DNA of 61,856 bases from Granulicella sp. (GTDB taxonomy: Bacteria; Acidobacteriota; Terriglobia; Terriglobales; Acidobacteriaceae). This document shows positions 7,502 through 15,877 of this stretch, piece after piece. The DNA lies in NCBI GenBank assembly GCA_025408425.1, contig JANXYX010000032.1, positions 1 through 61,856 on the forward strand, in the 5' to 3' direction. The stretch's first letter is position 1. The number at the start of each line of letters is the position of its first letter. The notes under the pieces were generated by a model. The model saw only the letters and a program-made list of their open reading frames with translations, searched no databases and was not told the origin of the DNA. A program made the position numbers and the translations under genes.

Positions 7502-9799
7502 CTAGCGGCCAGGCGATAGTTCAGGCGTAGCAATATCTTCGCCTCTTGCATCTCCGCGTGAAAGACCATGCCACACTCCACCGCCAAAAGTAGTGATGTA
7601 CACCATCCTCTGGTCTTCTAAATCCGGCATCACCCTTTGCCCCCATTTGAAGTTGCATCCTGCGATGCGCGTCCAGTGTCTGCCCTTATCCACCGAGCGC
7701 CACGCCGAAGACTCGAACCCCGCGGCGTACAGCACGTTTGCATCGCGAGGATCGATCGTGACGTCGTACACATGCTGGTCACGATCCAGCGAAGTACTCC
7801 AGTTCTTGCCTCCATCCACCGAAACGAAAATCCCCCCACCAACGCCTTGCATGCCGGATGCTCGTGCCCACGCCGCAAGATACAGCCGGTTCGGATCTTT
7901 CGGGTCGATTGCTAACCCATTCGGTCCGTTGGCATTCGTGGGCATCTTCACTTGAGACCACGATTCAGCGCCATCGCTCGATCGGTAGATGGCCCCGTCT
8001 CCACTTGTCCCAATGCTGCCGTCTTCGCTTCGTCGTGCTATCAGCACATACAACGTGCCATCTCCCCCGCGAGCCAGTCGCCAGGCCAGTGGCTCATTCT
8101 GCAGGATGCCTTTATTCTTCAGCGTCCAGCTGCGACCATCATCCGTGCTCTTGTAAACACCACGTCCCATGGCTGCAACCCATAGAGTTCGTTTGCCAGC
8201 GGGGCTCGTTGGATCAAGCAGGATGTGGGTAGCTGCCGTCTCAGGCATGCCAGTGTTCGAGACCTGCCACGTGTGGCCTCCATCTGTGCTGGAGCACACG
8301 CCACCCTCGTACGTCGCTGTTGAGGTATGCCGCCACATCTTGGGCCGGGGCAGATCGTGAGTGCCGCTCATCACGCCCCACATCTTGCCGCGCACGCTCG
8401 GATCAAATGCAACCCAGTAGGTCGTGTTGCTCCACTTCTGCGGAACTCCTTGCACTGAACGCATCCACGAGCGGCCGCCGTCTTCACTCCGAAAGAGACC
8501 AATGTCTGTGGTCGGCAGAAATCGGCGATTCATATCGGTTGGATCGAAGAGGTAGCCATAGCTATTCGTCACATCAAGCCCAGTGCTCGTCCAGCCTCCA
8601 CCCGGCACGCGCCTTGAGTAGCTCGCCTGCCAAGTGACTCCGCCATCGGAGGTCATCATCGCGCGACCGAGATCTGTCCCATAGCAGAGATTCGGATCCT
8701 GTTCCGCCACCCCAAGCTCCAGCGGGTTCTCGCCCCAATCCGTCCCCATCTGCTCCGTAATCCATGCGTCCCGAATGTTAGGTGACGCATTCGAATCCTC
8801 TTTCCAAACTAGTGTCCAGGTGCGACCACTATCGATCGTCTTCGCCACGCCCAGCCACGTCTTGCTGCTACTCAGCCACATCCAGCTATCAAGCTTCAAG
8901 TGGCTATAGGAGGCGTAGGCAACTTCAGGATGGTTCAAGCTGGTTGCAATCGCACGAACGTCAGCACCTTTGCCTGGCAGCGCGGATGCCGCCCACGTAA
9001 CGCCGCCATCGCGCGACACAAATATCCCCGCTGTTGAGGTCGCGTAGAGCATCACCCCAGGTAGGTTTTGCGACGCGGAGAATCCGGCACTCACATCTGT
9101 AAACGCGACGCCCCGTGGTCCGGAGCGATTCATCCATCTCCCGTGCGTCCGAACGCTGACACCATATTTTCCCGAGACGTACAAATCGCGGTCACCCTTA
9201 TTCGAGTGCGGATCGATCCAGATCTTCTTCGGAGCCTCTGATAAATCCCCAAGCTTCTCCCACTTACTACCGCCATCCCTTGACGCGAAGACCGCTGCCT
9301 TTCCATCTTTCACCGCCCCCGCAATCAAGCTCCGGGAGTCAGCCGGATCAATCGCCAATGCCAGGATGTTTCCTACAGCATTGGGGTCAGCGATCATCGT
9401 TTCATCTGCGTGATCGGAGTTCATCTCCACCCCGTGAACCGTCGAAGGACTCGGCCACACCAGATTCCATGAATTTCCGTCATCTGTGCTGCGCCACAGA
9501 GCCTTGGTCCCGGCATAGATCGTATGTGCCTGAACAGGGTCAAAAGCAAAGAACTGCACTCCCCCTCGCAGGTTGAACATCCGCCATGATCGTCCCCCAT
9601 CGTGGCTGATGTAAGCGCCGGTCATGTCGCAAGACACCAGCACCTCTTTGCTGTCGTGCGGATTGATCGTCGCGTGATACATCGCCCCACCGCCGCCCGG
9701 GCCCACCACGGTAAAGCCATCCGCTCTCGCCACCGACCAGGAGAAGCAATAGATCCCAGTCAGCCACCATGACGCCAAGAGTTGTAGCTTCGTCTTCAT
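7502..9799 (-). CDS. Secreted BNR/sialidase-like beta-propeller protein (GH74-like)
   Basis: A 765-aa protein with an N-terminal signal peptide (cleavage near ARA-DG, residue 27). Many BNR/Asp-box repeats of the form S-x-D-G-G-x-x-W follow (SHDGGRSW, SRDGGSKW, SEDGGRSW, SSDGAESW, SVDGGKNW, SVDKGRHW). These are characteristic of the twin propellers of GH74 xyloglucanases and VPS10-like proteins. Hydrolase activity on a xyloglucan-type substrate is possible, but I cannot point to the catalytic aspartates. It is divergent from the dehydrogenase/DUF993 operon and could supply that pathway's sugar from outside the cell. Confidence 0.82.
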   Translation of the reverse strand: MKTKLQLLASWWLTGIYCFSWSVARADGFTVVGPGGGGAMYHATINPHDSKEVLVSCDMTGAYISHDGGRSWRMFNLRGGVQFFAFDPVQAHTIYAGTKALWRSTDDGNSWNLVWPSPSTVHGVEMNSDHADETMIADPNAVGNILALAIDPADSRSLIAGAVKDGKAAVFASRDGGSKWEKLGDLSEAPKKIWIDPHSNKGDRDLYVSGKYGVSVRTHGRWMNRSGPRGVAFTDVSAGFSASQNLPGVMLYATSTAGIFVSRDGGVTWAASALPGKGADVRAIATSLNHPEVAYASYSHLKLDSWMWLSSSKTWLGVAKTIDSGRTWTLVWKEDSNASPNIRDAWITEQMGTDWGENPLELGVAEQDPNLCYGTDLGRAMMTSDGGVTWQASYSRRVPGGGWTSTGLDVTNSYGYLFDPTDMNRRFLPTTDIGLFRSEDGGRSWMRSVQGVPQKWSNTTYWVAFDPSVRGKMWGVMSGTHDLPRPKMWRHTSTATYEGGVCSSTDGGHTWQVSNTGMPETAATHILLDPTSPAGKRTLWVAAMGRGVYKSTDDGRSWTLKNKGILQNEPLAWRLARGGDGTLYVLIARRSEDGSIGTSGDGAIYRSSDGAESWSQVKMPTNANGPNGLAIDPKDPNRLYLAAWARASGMQGVGGGIFVSVDGGKNWSTSLDRDQHVYDVTIDPRDANVLYAAGFESSAWRSVDKGRHWTRIAGCNFKWGQRVMPDLEDQRMVYITTFGGGVWHGLSRGDARGEDIATPELSPGR

Positions 9800-9916
9800 A
9801 TTCAGAGATTCCTATTATGAACGCCTCTCGGACTCGCCGGCATATCCAGCGAGCCCGTTCTTCACTAATATGGTTCGGAACTCAGCAGGGAATCCAGAAC
9901 GCAAGGGAAAGCCGCA

Positions 9917-11065
9917 ATGCAAAAAATCGGCATCATCATGAACGGTGTCACAGGACGCATGGGAACCAATCAACACCTTGGCAGGTCGATTGCCGCCATT
10001 CGTAAACAGGGTGGTCTCCGCTTGCGGGATGGATCCCTCGTCATGCCGGATCCTATCCTGCTCGGCCGTAATGCCTCCAGGCTCGAAGCCCTTGCGAAGG
10101 AGTGGCAGCTGCCTCGCTGGAGTACGGACCTCGACGCATGCCTCGCCGATCCTGCCAACATCATCTACTTCGATGCTCAGGCAACCCCCTTGCGAGCAGA
10201 CAGCGTCCGCTCCGCGCTGGCAGCAGGGAAGCACATCTACTGCGAGAAGCCCCTCGCTGGCACCCTGCACGACAGCCTCGATCTGGCGCGTGCGGCTCAG
10301 AAAGTCGGCGTCAAACATGGTGTCGTTCAAGACAAGCTCTTCTTGCCGGGAATTCTCAAGTTAAAACAGGTCATAGACAGCGGCTTCCTCGGCCGCATCC
10401 TCTCCATTCGCGGAGAGTTCGGCTACTGGGTCTTTGAGGGACCTGTACCTCAGGCCCAACGCCCCTCCTGGAACTATAGAAAAGAGGATGGCGGAGGAAT
10501 CATCCTCGACATGTTTCCTCATTGGCAATACCTGTTGGAGAACCTGTTCGGCCGCGTCACGTCGGTAAGCTGCATGGGACGTACCCACATCCCCACTCGC
10601 ATCAATGAGGCGGGCCTGCCGTATGACTGCACCGCCGATGATGCCGCGTTCGCAACCTTCGAGCTTCAAGGAGGAGCCATTGCCCAGATCAACTCCTCCT
10701 GGGCTGTCCGCGTCAACAGGGATGACCTCGTAGTCCTGCAGGTCGACGGCACCCACGGCAGCGCCTCGGTAGGGCTTCGCGACTGTAGGATTCAGCATCG
10801 CACTGCCACACCTCGCGCCGTCTGGAATCCTGATCTGCCCAACCCCATCCCGTTCCTTGAAGGCTGGCAGACTATCCCGACGACATCCAACTATGACAAC
10901 GCATTCAAAATCCAATGGGAGATGTTTCTGCTCGCGGTCCTCGAGAATGCCCCCTTCCCACATGACTTTCTTGCCGCTGCCAAAGGGGTTCAGCTAGCCG
11001 AGACCGGCCTGCGTTCCTGGTCGGAGCGTCGCTGGATTGACGTTCCGGAACTCTCTCTCAGCTGA
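9917..11065 (+). CDS. Gfo/Idh/MocA family oxidoreductase
   Basis: A 382-aa NAD(P)-dependent sugar dehydrogenase-type protein. The N-terminus is a Rossmann-like fold with an unusual start (IGIIMNGVTGRMGTNQHL). The family catalytic EKP motif is present (GKHIYCEKPLAGTL), followed by the C-terminal alpha/beta domain (GGGIILDMFPHWQYLLENLFG). It heads an operon with a DUF993 protein (34 bp downstream) and a TIM-barrel isomerase. The substrate is probably a sugar or sugar acid. The grouping implies oxidation, isomerisation and aldol cleavage, but no member identifies the compound. Confidence 0.9.
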   Translation: MQKIGIIMNGVTGRMGTNQHLGRSIAAIRKQGGLRLRDGSLVMPDPILLGRNASRLEALAKEWQLPRWSTDLDACLADPANIIYFDAQATPLRADSVRSALAAGKHIYCEKPLAGTLHDSLDLARAAQKVGVKHGVVQDKLFLPGILKLKQVIDSGFLGRILSIRGEFGYWVFEGPVPQAQRPSWNYRKEDGGGIILDMFPHWQYLLENLFGRVTSVSCMGRTHIPTRINEAGLPYDCTADDAAFATFELQGGAIAQINSSWAVRVNRDDLVVLQVDGTHGSASVGLRDCRIQHRTATPRAVWNPDLPNPIPFLEGWQTIPTTSNYDNAFKIQWEMFLLAVLENAPFPHDFLAAAKGVQLAETGLRSWSERRWIDVPELSLS

Positions 11066-11099
11066 TTTCTTGTGCATCTCGAACTCTTTGGATGGCTCC

Positions 11100-12272
11100 A
11101 TGCAAATTCGTTTACCTCTCTTGGCAGGAATCACAGAGTACCGCCTGAATCAGGCTGGCCCTCTACCTATCGTCCCAGGTCCCCCGCCGTCATCGCGCAA
11201 AGCCTATGCCGCTGCCCATGTCGTGATTGACCCGCTTGTATCCGGTCCATCCGGTCAGCCCGTCTTGGATATCGAAGCGACCCTGTCCTATCGCCGCTAC
11301 CTGTGGTCTCTCGGCTTCGGAGTAGCGGAAGCGATGGACACAGCGCAACGTGGAATGGGTCTCGACTGGCCCGCGGCCCTTCAACTGATTCAACGTTCCG
11401 CCGCGGAAGCAGCTTCGCTGGGCGCCGAGATCGCGTGCGGTGCCAATACAGATCAGTTGGACCCTGGCAAGGCAGTTTCCCTGAACGATGTAATAGCCGC
11501 CTACGAAGAGCAATGTGCCGCGATCGAGGCCACCGGGGCTCGCGTCATTTTCATGGCGAGCCGCGCCTTGGCCAAATGCGCCAAAGGCCCGGAGGACTAT
11601 CACTTTGTCTACAGCCGCTTACTCTCAGGTCTTTCACGTCCAGCAATTCTGCATTGGCTCGGCGCAGCGTTTGATCCGCAATTGAGAGGCTACTGGGGCG
11701 GGCAGAACGAAGATGAGGCAACGGAGATCTGTCTCGATATCATTCGAGAAAATCAAAAGAATATTGACGGTCTAAAAATCTCCTTGCTCGATCAGCAACG
11801 AGAGATCGACATGCGGAGACTTCTTCCCGCGGGCCTCCGGATGTACACCGGGGATGACTTCCACTATCCCGACCTCATCAAAGGCGATGCAAGCAGGCAC
11901 AGCGACGCGCTGCTCGGCATCTTCGACGGAATCGCGCCGGCCGCTGCTCTGGCCTTGCGCGCATTGGATGATGGAAACATCCAGCTCTACGACGAACTAC
12001 TGGCGCCAACCGTCCCACTGTCGCGCCACATATTTCAAAGTCCAACTTTTCACTACAAGACTGGCCTGGTCTTTCTGGCATATCTCAATGGTCATCAAAA
12101 TCATTTCCGCATGTTGCAGGGGCTTGAGAGTGCGCGCTCCGTCGTGCACCTTGCGGAACTGTTCGTCTATGCCGATCGCGCTCGTCTTTTAATTGATCCA
12201 GACCTTGCCATCGCGCGCATGAAGCCGGTTCTCGCTCTCGCTGGAATCAACGAAAGGATCTCCCATGTCTGA
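11100..12272 (+). CDS. DUF993 family protein (dihydrodipicolinate synthase-like TIM barrel)
   Basis: A 390-aa protein that I recognise as DUF993 from YAAAHVV, GVAEAMDTAQRGMGLDW, SRALAKCAKGPEDY, ILHWLGAAFDP and APTVPLSRHIFQ. This family is usually annotated as DHDPS-like, i.e. a Class I aldolase/lyase barrel. A Lys in DGLKISLLDQQ or GYWGGQNEDEA's barrel neighbourhood could be the Schiff-base residue (inference). ATG 11100 avoids overlap with the upstream gene, although the frame opens at 11037. It overlaps the next gene by 8 bp, indicating tight coupling. The reaction is not established to my knowledge. Confidence 0.85.
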   Translation: MQIRLPLLAGITEYRLNQAGPLPIVPGPPPSSRKAYAAAHVVIDPLVSGPSGQPVLDIEATLSYRRYLWSLGFGVAEAMDTAQRGMGLDWPAALQLIQRSAAEAASLGAEIACGANTDQLDPGKAVSLNDVIAAYEEQCAAIEATGARVIFMASRALAKCAKGPEDYHFVYSRLLSGLSRPAILHWLGAAFDPQLRGYWGGQNEDEATEICLDIIRENQKNIDGLKISLLDQQREIDMRRLLPAGLRMYTGDDFHYPDLIKGDASRHSDALLGIFDGIAPAAALALRALDDGNIQLYDELLAPTVPLSRHIFQSPTFHYKTGLVFLAYLNGHQNHFRMLQGLESARSVVHLAELFVYADRARLLIDPDLAIARMKPVLALAGINERISHV

Positions 12273-13086
12273 CCTGCAACCCGACCTGCGCCGCCTCAGC
12301 TTGAATCAGATGACCATCGACAACTGCACTCTATCCCAGGCAGTAGACGCATGCGCCCGCAGCGGCATCTCCTGGATCGGGGCCTGGCGCCACAAGATTC
12401 ATCCAGACCCTGCCTCTGCTGGCAGATTGATTCGAGACGCCGGCCTGCGCGTTTCAAGCCTCTGCCGCGGTGGTATGTTCCCGGCAGCTACCGAGCAGGA
12501 GCGCAAGAAAAGGATCGAAGATAATCTTCGTGCTATCGACGAAGCCGCTGCTCTCGGTACGGATCTATTAGTGCTGGTCAACGGTCCGGCACCAGATCGC
12601 GATATCGCCTCCGCACGTCAGATGGTGGTCGATGGAATTGCCACAATACAGCCCTACGCAACTCGATGCGGAATCAAACTCGGAATAGAGCCACTCCACC
12701 CAATGTTCGCCGCGGAGCGCTCCGTCGTCGTCACCCTCGCCCAGGCAAACGATATTGCTCTGCTCTTCGATACGCAATCAGTTGGTGTCGTAATCGACGT
12801 CTATCACGTATGGTGGGACCCACAAATCTACGTAGAGATTGCCCGCGCCGCCGGTCGTATCTTCGCCTTCCACGTGTCAGACTGGATCGTCCCCACTCCC
12901 AGTATGCTTATGGGCCGTGGGTTGATGGGCCAGGGAGTTATCGAGATACGAAAGCTGAGGGCTGCCGTCGAGGCCGCCGGCTACACTGGACCCATCGAAG
13001 TTGAAATCTTCAACGAAACCCTGTCGCAGCTCCCTGTGGATCAATACCTTAGTTCAATAGTCGCTGCATACCAGGAGTTCGTCTAA
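12265..13086 (+). CDS. Sugar phosphate isomerase/epimerase-like TIM barrel
   Basis: A 273-aa protein of the xylose-isomerase-like AP2Ec fold. Metal-site features include LGIEPLHPMF (Glu), GVVIDVYHVWWDP (Asp and His), IFAFHVSDW (His) and the terminal PIEVEIFNE (Glu), as in IolE/IolI-type enzymes. Such proteins isomerise or epimerise keto sugars or dehydrate inosose. It is the third gene of the dehydrogenase/DUF993 operon, with an 8-bp overlap. A role as isomerase feeding the DUF993 aldolase is inferred. Confidence 0.87.
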   Translation: MSDLQPDLRRLSLNQMTIDNCTLSQAVDACARSGISWIGAWRHKIHPDPASAGRLIRDAGLRVSSLCRGGMFPAATEQERKKRIEDNLRAIDEAAALGTDLLVLVNGPAPDRDIASARQMVVDGIATIQPYATRCGIKLGIEPLHPMFAAERSVVVTLAQANDIALLFDTQSVGVVIDVYHVWWDPQIYVEIARAAGRIFAFHVSDWIVPTPSMLMGRGLMGQGVIEIRKLRAAVEAAGYTGPIEVEIFNETLSQLPVDQYLSSIVAAYQEFV

Positions 13087-13161
13087 CCCTCTTCACCTCC
13101 CTGAATCCTAACGGCATAACGAGGAACCATACAGCCGCCGTTTATTTCACGCAGTTTCCGT

Positions 13162-14319
13162 TTAGCTATAGATCGCAAACTTTTCAACCACTCGGCTAAT
13201 TACTCCGCCGGGGCTTGGAGAATCCGGCTTCAACCCAAGCTCGATGGACGAGAAAAGTCCTAGCATTTGGCTGAAAATAACATCGACAGCCGGCCGGTAT
13301 GCATCATCGATCTCTGCAAACGCGTCGCAGCAGAGACTGTAATCACTGGCTGCCTCCGTGCCCCCAATCGACACGATCGTCCGCACAACCTGCTTCGCCA
13401 AAATCTCCTTCAGCAGATCTCCCTCGTATCTCCGCCGCCGTGTGTCGTTGGAAAGAAAACTCGCGAAGAGCGTCTCCTTATTCAAGGATGACATCGGCCC
13501 ATGCCGCAACCCAAGCGTCGTCTCATACATAGTCTGGATCCCGCCGCTCGTCAGTTCCAGCAACTTCAGGGATGACTCACGAGCAGTCGCTCCCAGCCCC
13601 CCCGATCCCACAAAGCAAGCTCGGCGGTATTCCTCCCGCGCCAGATGTTGAGCTAGATCCGCGCCGTCGGCCAACACGTACTCTGCTGCACGGGTCATGC
13701 AACCAAGCGTCTCTTCAAACCCATCCTTCTCCCAGAGATGCGCCAGCGCCTGACCGAATACCACCATATTTGTGAACGAACTGGTCATCGCAAGACTACG
13801 GTCGTTCACCGCGTCGTCCAGCAAAATTGCAATACAATTCGCATGCTCCTGCGCCAGCTTTGTCATCTTCCCGTTCTTGTTGCAACTCACCACCAGATGC
13901 CGCACCTTCGGGCTCAATGCCAGCGCCTGCTCCAGCACCGCTACCCCTTCAGGGCTATCTCCAGATCGAGAAAACGAGATCCAAAGGGAATCGCGATCCT
14001 CAATGACCAGATCGTCGCGATTCGTCAGCAGGTCGGTACTGGCCACCGCGGTGACCTCACACTGCCAGTGTCGGCGAAGAAGATTCGCAATCGAGTGGCC
14101 GATGTAATCAGACGTTCCCGCACCAATCAGGTAGACGCCCCAGCGCTCCGCATGCGCGCGCTGCAGAAAGCTAGCTAAATCCTCCCGCGCTGCTCCAAAG
14201 ATGTTGTACGTGGTCTGCCATGTAGTTGGCTGTTGTGCAATCTCGGCAGGCGTATAAACAATGCCGCGTTCCTGCTTCTCAGCGAGTGGAAGAATCAAGA
14301 GGTTTGTAAGTGAATCCAT
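13162..14319 (-). CDS. SIS-domain ketose/aldose isomerase or deaminase (AgaS-like)
   Basis: A 385-aa cytosolic protein with two SIS domains. The first carries VYLIGAGTSDYIGHS and WISFSRSGDSPEGVAVLEQA; the second carries ACFVGSGGLGATARESSLKLLELT and LRHGPMSSLNKETL. AgaS enzymes deaminate and isomerise galactosamine-6-phosphate or isomerise tagatose-6-phosphate. It is transcribed toward the DUF993 operon (convergent, 75-bp gap). This suggests, but does not prove, amino-sugar input into that cluster. Confidence 0.87.
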   Translation of the reverse strand: MDSLTNLLILPLAEKQERGIVYTPAEIAQQPTTWQTTYNIFGAAREDLASFLQRAHAERWGVYLIGAGTSDYIGHSIANLLRRHWQCEVTAVASTDLLTNRDDLVIEDRDSLWISFSRSGDSPEGVAVLEQALALSPKVRHLVVSCNKNGKMTKLAQEHANCIAILLDDAVNDRSLAMTSSFTNMVVFGQALAHLWEKDGFEETLGCMTRAAEYVLADGADLAQHLAREEYRRACFVGSGGLGATARESSLKLLELTSGGIQTMYETTLGLRHGPMSSLNKETLFASFLSNDTRRRRYEGDLLKEILAKQVVRTIVSIGGTEAASDYSLCCDAFAEIDDAYRPAVDVIFSQMLGLFSSIELGLKPDSPSPGGVISRVVEKFAIYS

Positions 14320-14402
14320 AAGTCAAAGCTTCCCGGTCAAGTCATCATAAGAGAAACGAGAACCAGATAGAGTAGATCACCAATTCTGCCATCCCTGCAT
14401 GC

Positions 14403-14426
14403 CGTGGGAAGCAGCATTTTCCCACG
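14403..14426. other. Hairpin upstream of the metB-like gene
   Basis: Perfect arms CGTGGGAA and TTCCCACG enclose an 8-nt loop in the 379-bp gap between the leftward SIS gene and the rightward trans-sulfuration operon. No T-tract follows. I see no SAM-riboswitch signature in this gap; besides this hairpin, it holds the inverted repeat at 14590-14610. Confidence 0.35.
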
Positions 14427-14589
14427 ACAGACTGCAACCCCTGCTCTACCCGTAGACGAGGCGCCTTTCGCGCCGGGCCTATGTAATAATCTTGTACAAA
14501 GAGCGCAACTCAATATGACTTCTGTCTCGACAGCACTCCGAATGTATATGGCCATGCCCGCCCCAGGCGGCGTAAGGCCAGCGTCGGTT

Positions 14590-14610
14590 GTGTGACCCCG
14601 GTCGTCACAC
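14590..14610. promoter_or_regulatory. Inverted repeat upstream of methionine operon
   Basis: Arms GTGTGAC and GTCACAC are separated by 7 bp. The site lies about 90 bp upstream of the TTG start at 14699. Arm sequence resembles Crp-type half-sites, but the spacing differs, so a different regulator, perhaps of methionine metabolism, is possible. Confidence 0.5.
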
Positions 14611-14698
14611 CCTCCTTCACTGAGCAGCCGTCTGGGGCCAATCGCCCGTAGGCATTTCTGCGTTCCATTTTCGTACTCAGTCAACAAAAGGAGGAGTT

Positions 14699-15877
14699 TT
14701 GTCAGATAAGCCCGCTCTGCAACCTGAAACAATAGCCATCCACGGCAATCGCGTTCGCGATAATCAGTTCAATTCAATTCTGTTTCCCATCCATCAGACT
14801 GCGACCTACATTCACGAGACAGTCGGTGTCACCAAAGGCTTCGGTTACTCCCGCGGCGGTAATCCCACCGTAAACGCGCTGGAGCAGGGAATTGCCGCTC
14901 TTGAAGGCACGGCCTCCGCGCTGTGCTTCCGCTCCGGTATGGGTGCCATTACCACCCTCTGCCTTGCCCTTCTCAAGGCGGGTGACCACGTTATCCTCTC
15001 CGAGGTCATCTACGGCGGCACCATGCGCCTCTTCCATCAGGTCCTGGGCAACTTCAATGTTGAGTACTCCTTCGTCGATACCTCAAACCTCGATGCTGTA
15101 CGCCAGGCAATTCGCCCAAACTCCAAACTGATCTTCATCGAGACCCCAGCGAATCCCACGATGAAGCTCACCGATATCCACGCTCTCGCCGAGATAGCTC
15201 ACGCCAGCAATCTTCTACTCGCAGTCGACAACACCTTCCTCACCCCGCTGCTGCAGAACTCACTCAAACTCGGCGCAGACATCTCCATGCTGTCCACCAC
15301 CAAGTACATTGACGGCCACAACGCCACCATCGGCGGCTCTCTTGCCACGCACGACGAGGCCGTTATCGAGCGCCTGCGACTCGTTCGCAAAACCCTCGGC
15401 ACCATACAAGCGCCCATGGATGCGTGGCTAACCCTGCAAGGCCTCAAGACCCTTCCAGCCCGGCTCGATGTCCATTGTCGTCACGCAGCCCGGGTAGCGG
15501 AATGGCTCGAAGCAGATCCCCGCGTCCATCGTGTCTACTATCCCGGCCTGTCCTCTTTTCCGCAGCACGAGCTAGCGCTGCGCCAACAAAGCGCGTTCGG
15601 CGGTATGCTCGCCTTCGAACTCAATGCGACCGTAGAAGAATCACTCCGCTTTATCGACGCACTCAAAATCTGCACCTGTGCAGAGAGCCTCGGCAGCGTT
15701 GAAACCCTCATCACCAATCCCGCCACCGCCTCTCATTGCGACCTGCCACTCGACGAGCGTGAGCGCCTCGGAATCTCCGATCGCCTCATCCGTCTCTCCG
15801 TTGGCCTTGAAGCTCCTCAGGATCTCATCGCAGACTTCGAGCAGGCCTTTGCCACTGTCTTCGGAGGTGCTAAATGA
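14699..15877 (+). CDS. Cystathionine gamma-synthase-like trans-sulfuration enzyme
   Basis: A 392-aa PLP enzyme of the Cys/Met metabolism family. Seen: YSRGGNPTVNALE, the CFRSGMGAITT phosphate-binding loop, VDNTFLTPLLQ, the PLP-lysine motif (STTKYIDGHN) and C-terminal RLSVGLEAPQDL. The start is TTG 14699 with AGGAGG 4 bp upstream. The stop overlaps the next ATG (ATGA). It likely joins an activated homoserine with cysteine or sulfide to give cystathionine or homocysteine. Methionine gamma-lyase activity cannot be excluded from sequence alone. Pairing with a beta-lyase-like gene favours a CGS-CBL methionine pathway. Confidence 0.85.
   Translation: MSDKPALQPETIAIHGNRVRDNQFNSILFPIHQTATYIHETVGVTKGFGYSRGGNPTVNALEQGIAALEGTASALCFRSGMGAITTLCLALLKAGDHVILSEVIYGGTMRLFHQVLGNFNVEYSFVDTSNLDAVRQAIRPNSKLIFIETPANPTMKLTDIHALAEIAHASNLLLAVDNTFLTPLLQNSLKLGADISMLSTTKYIDGHNATIGGSLATHDEAVIERLRLVRKTLGTIQAPMDAWLTLQGLKTLPARLDVHCRHAARVAEWLEADPRVHRVYYPGLSSFPQHELALRQQSAFGGMLAFELNATVEESLRFIDALKICTCAESLGSVETLITNPATASHCDLPLDERERLGISDRLIRLSVGLEAPQDLIADFEQAFATVFGGAK

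Noticed and set aside
14320..14698. Possible SAM riboswitch before the methionine operon
   Set aside because: No conserved SAM-I/II/III core or matching multi-stem layout was found; only one isolated hairpin and an inverted repeat.
14337..14732. 131-codon leftward frame covering the metB-like leader
   Set aside because: It overlaps the metB-like start and its translation lacks family features; the leader is better explained as regulatory DNA.
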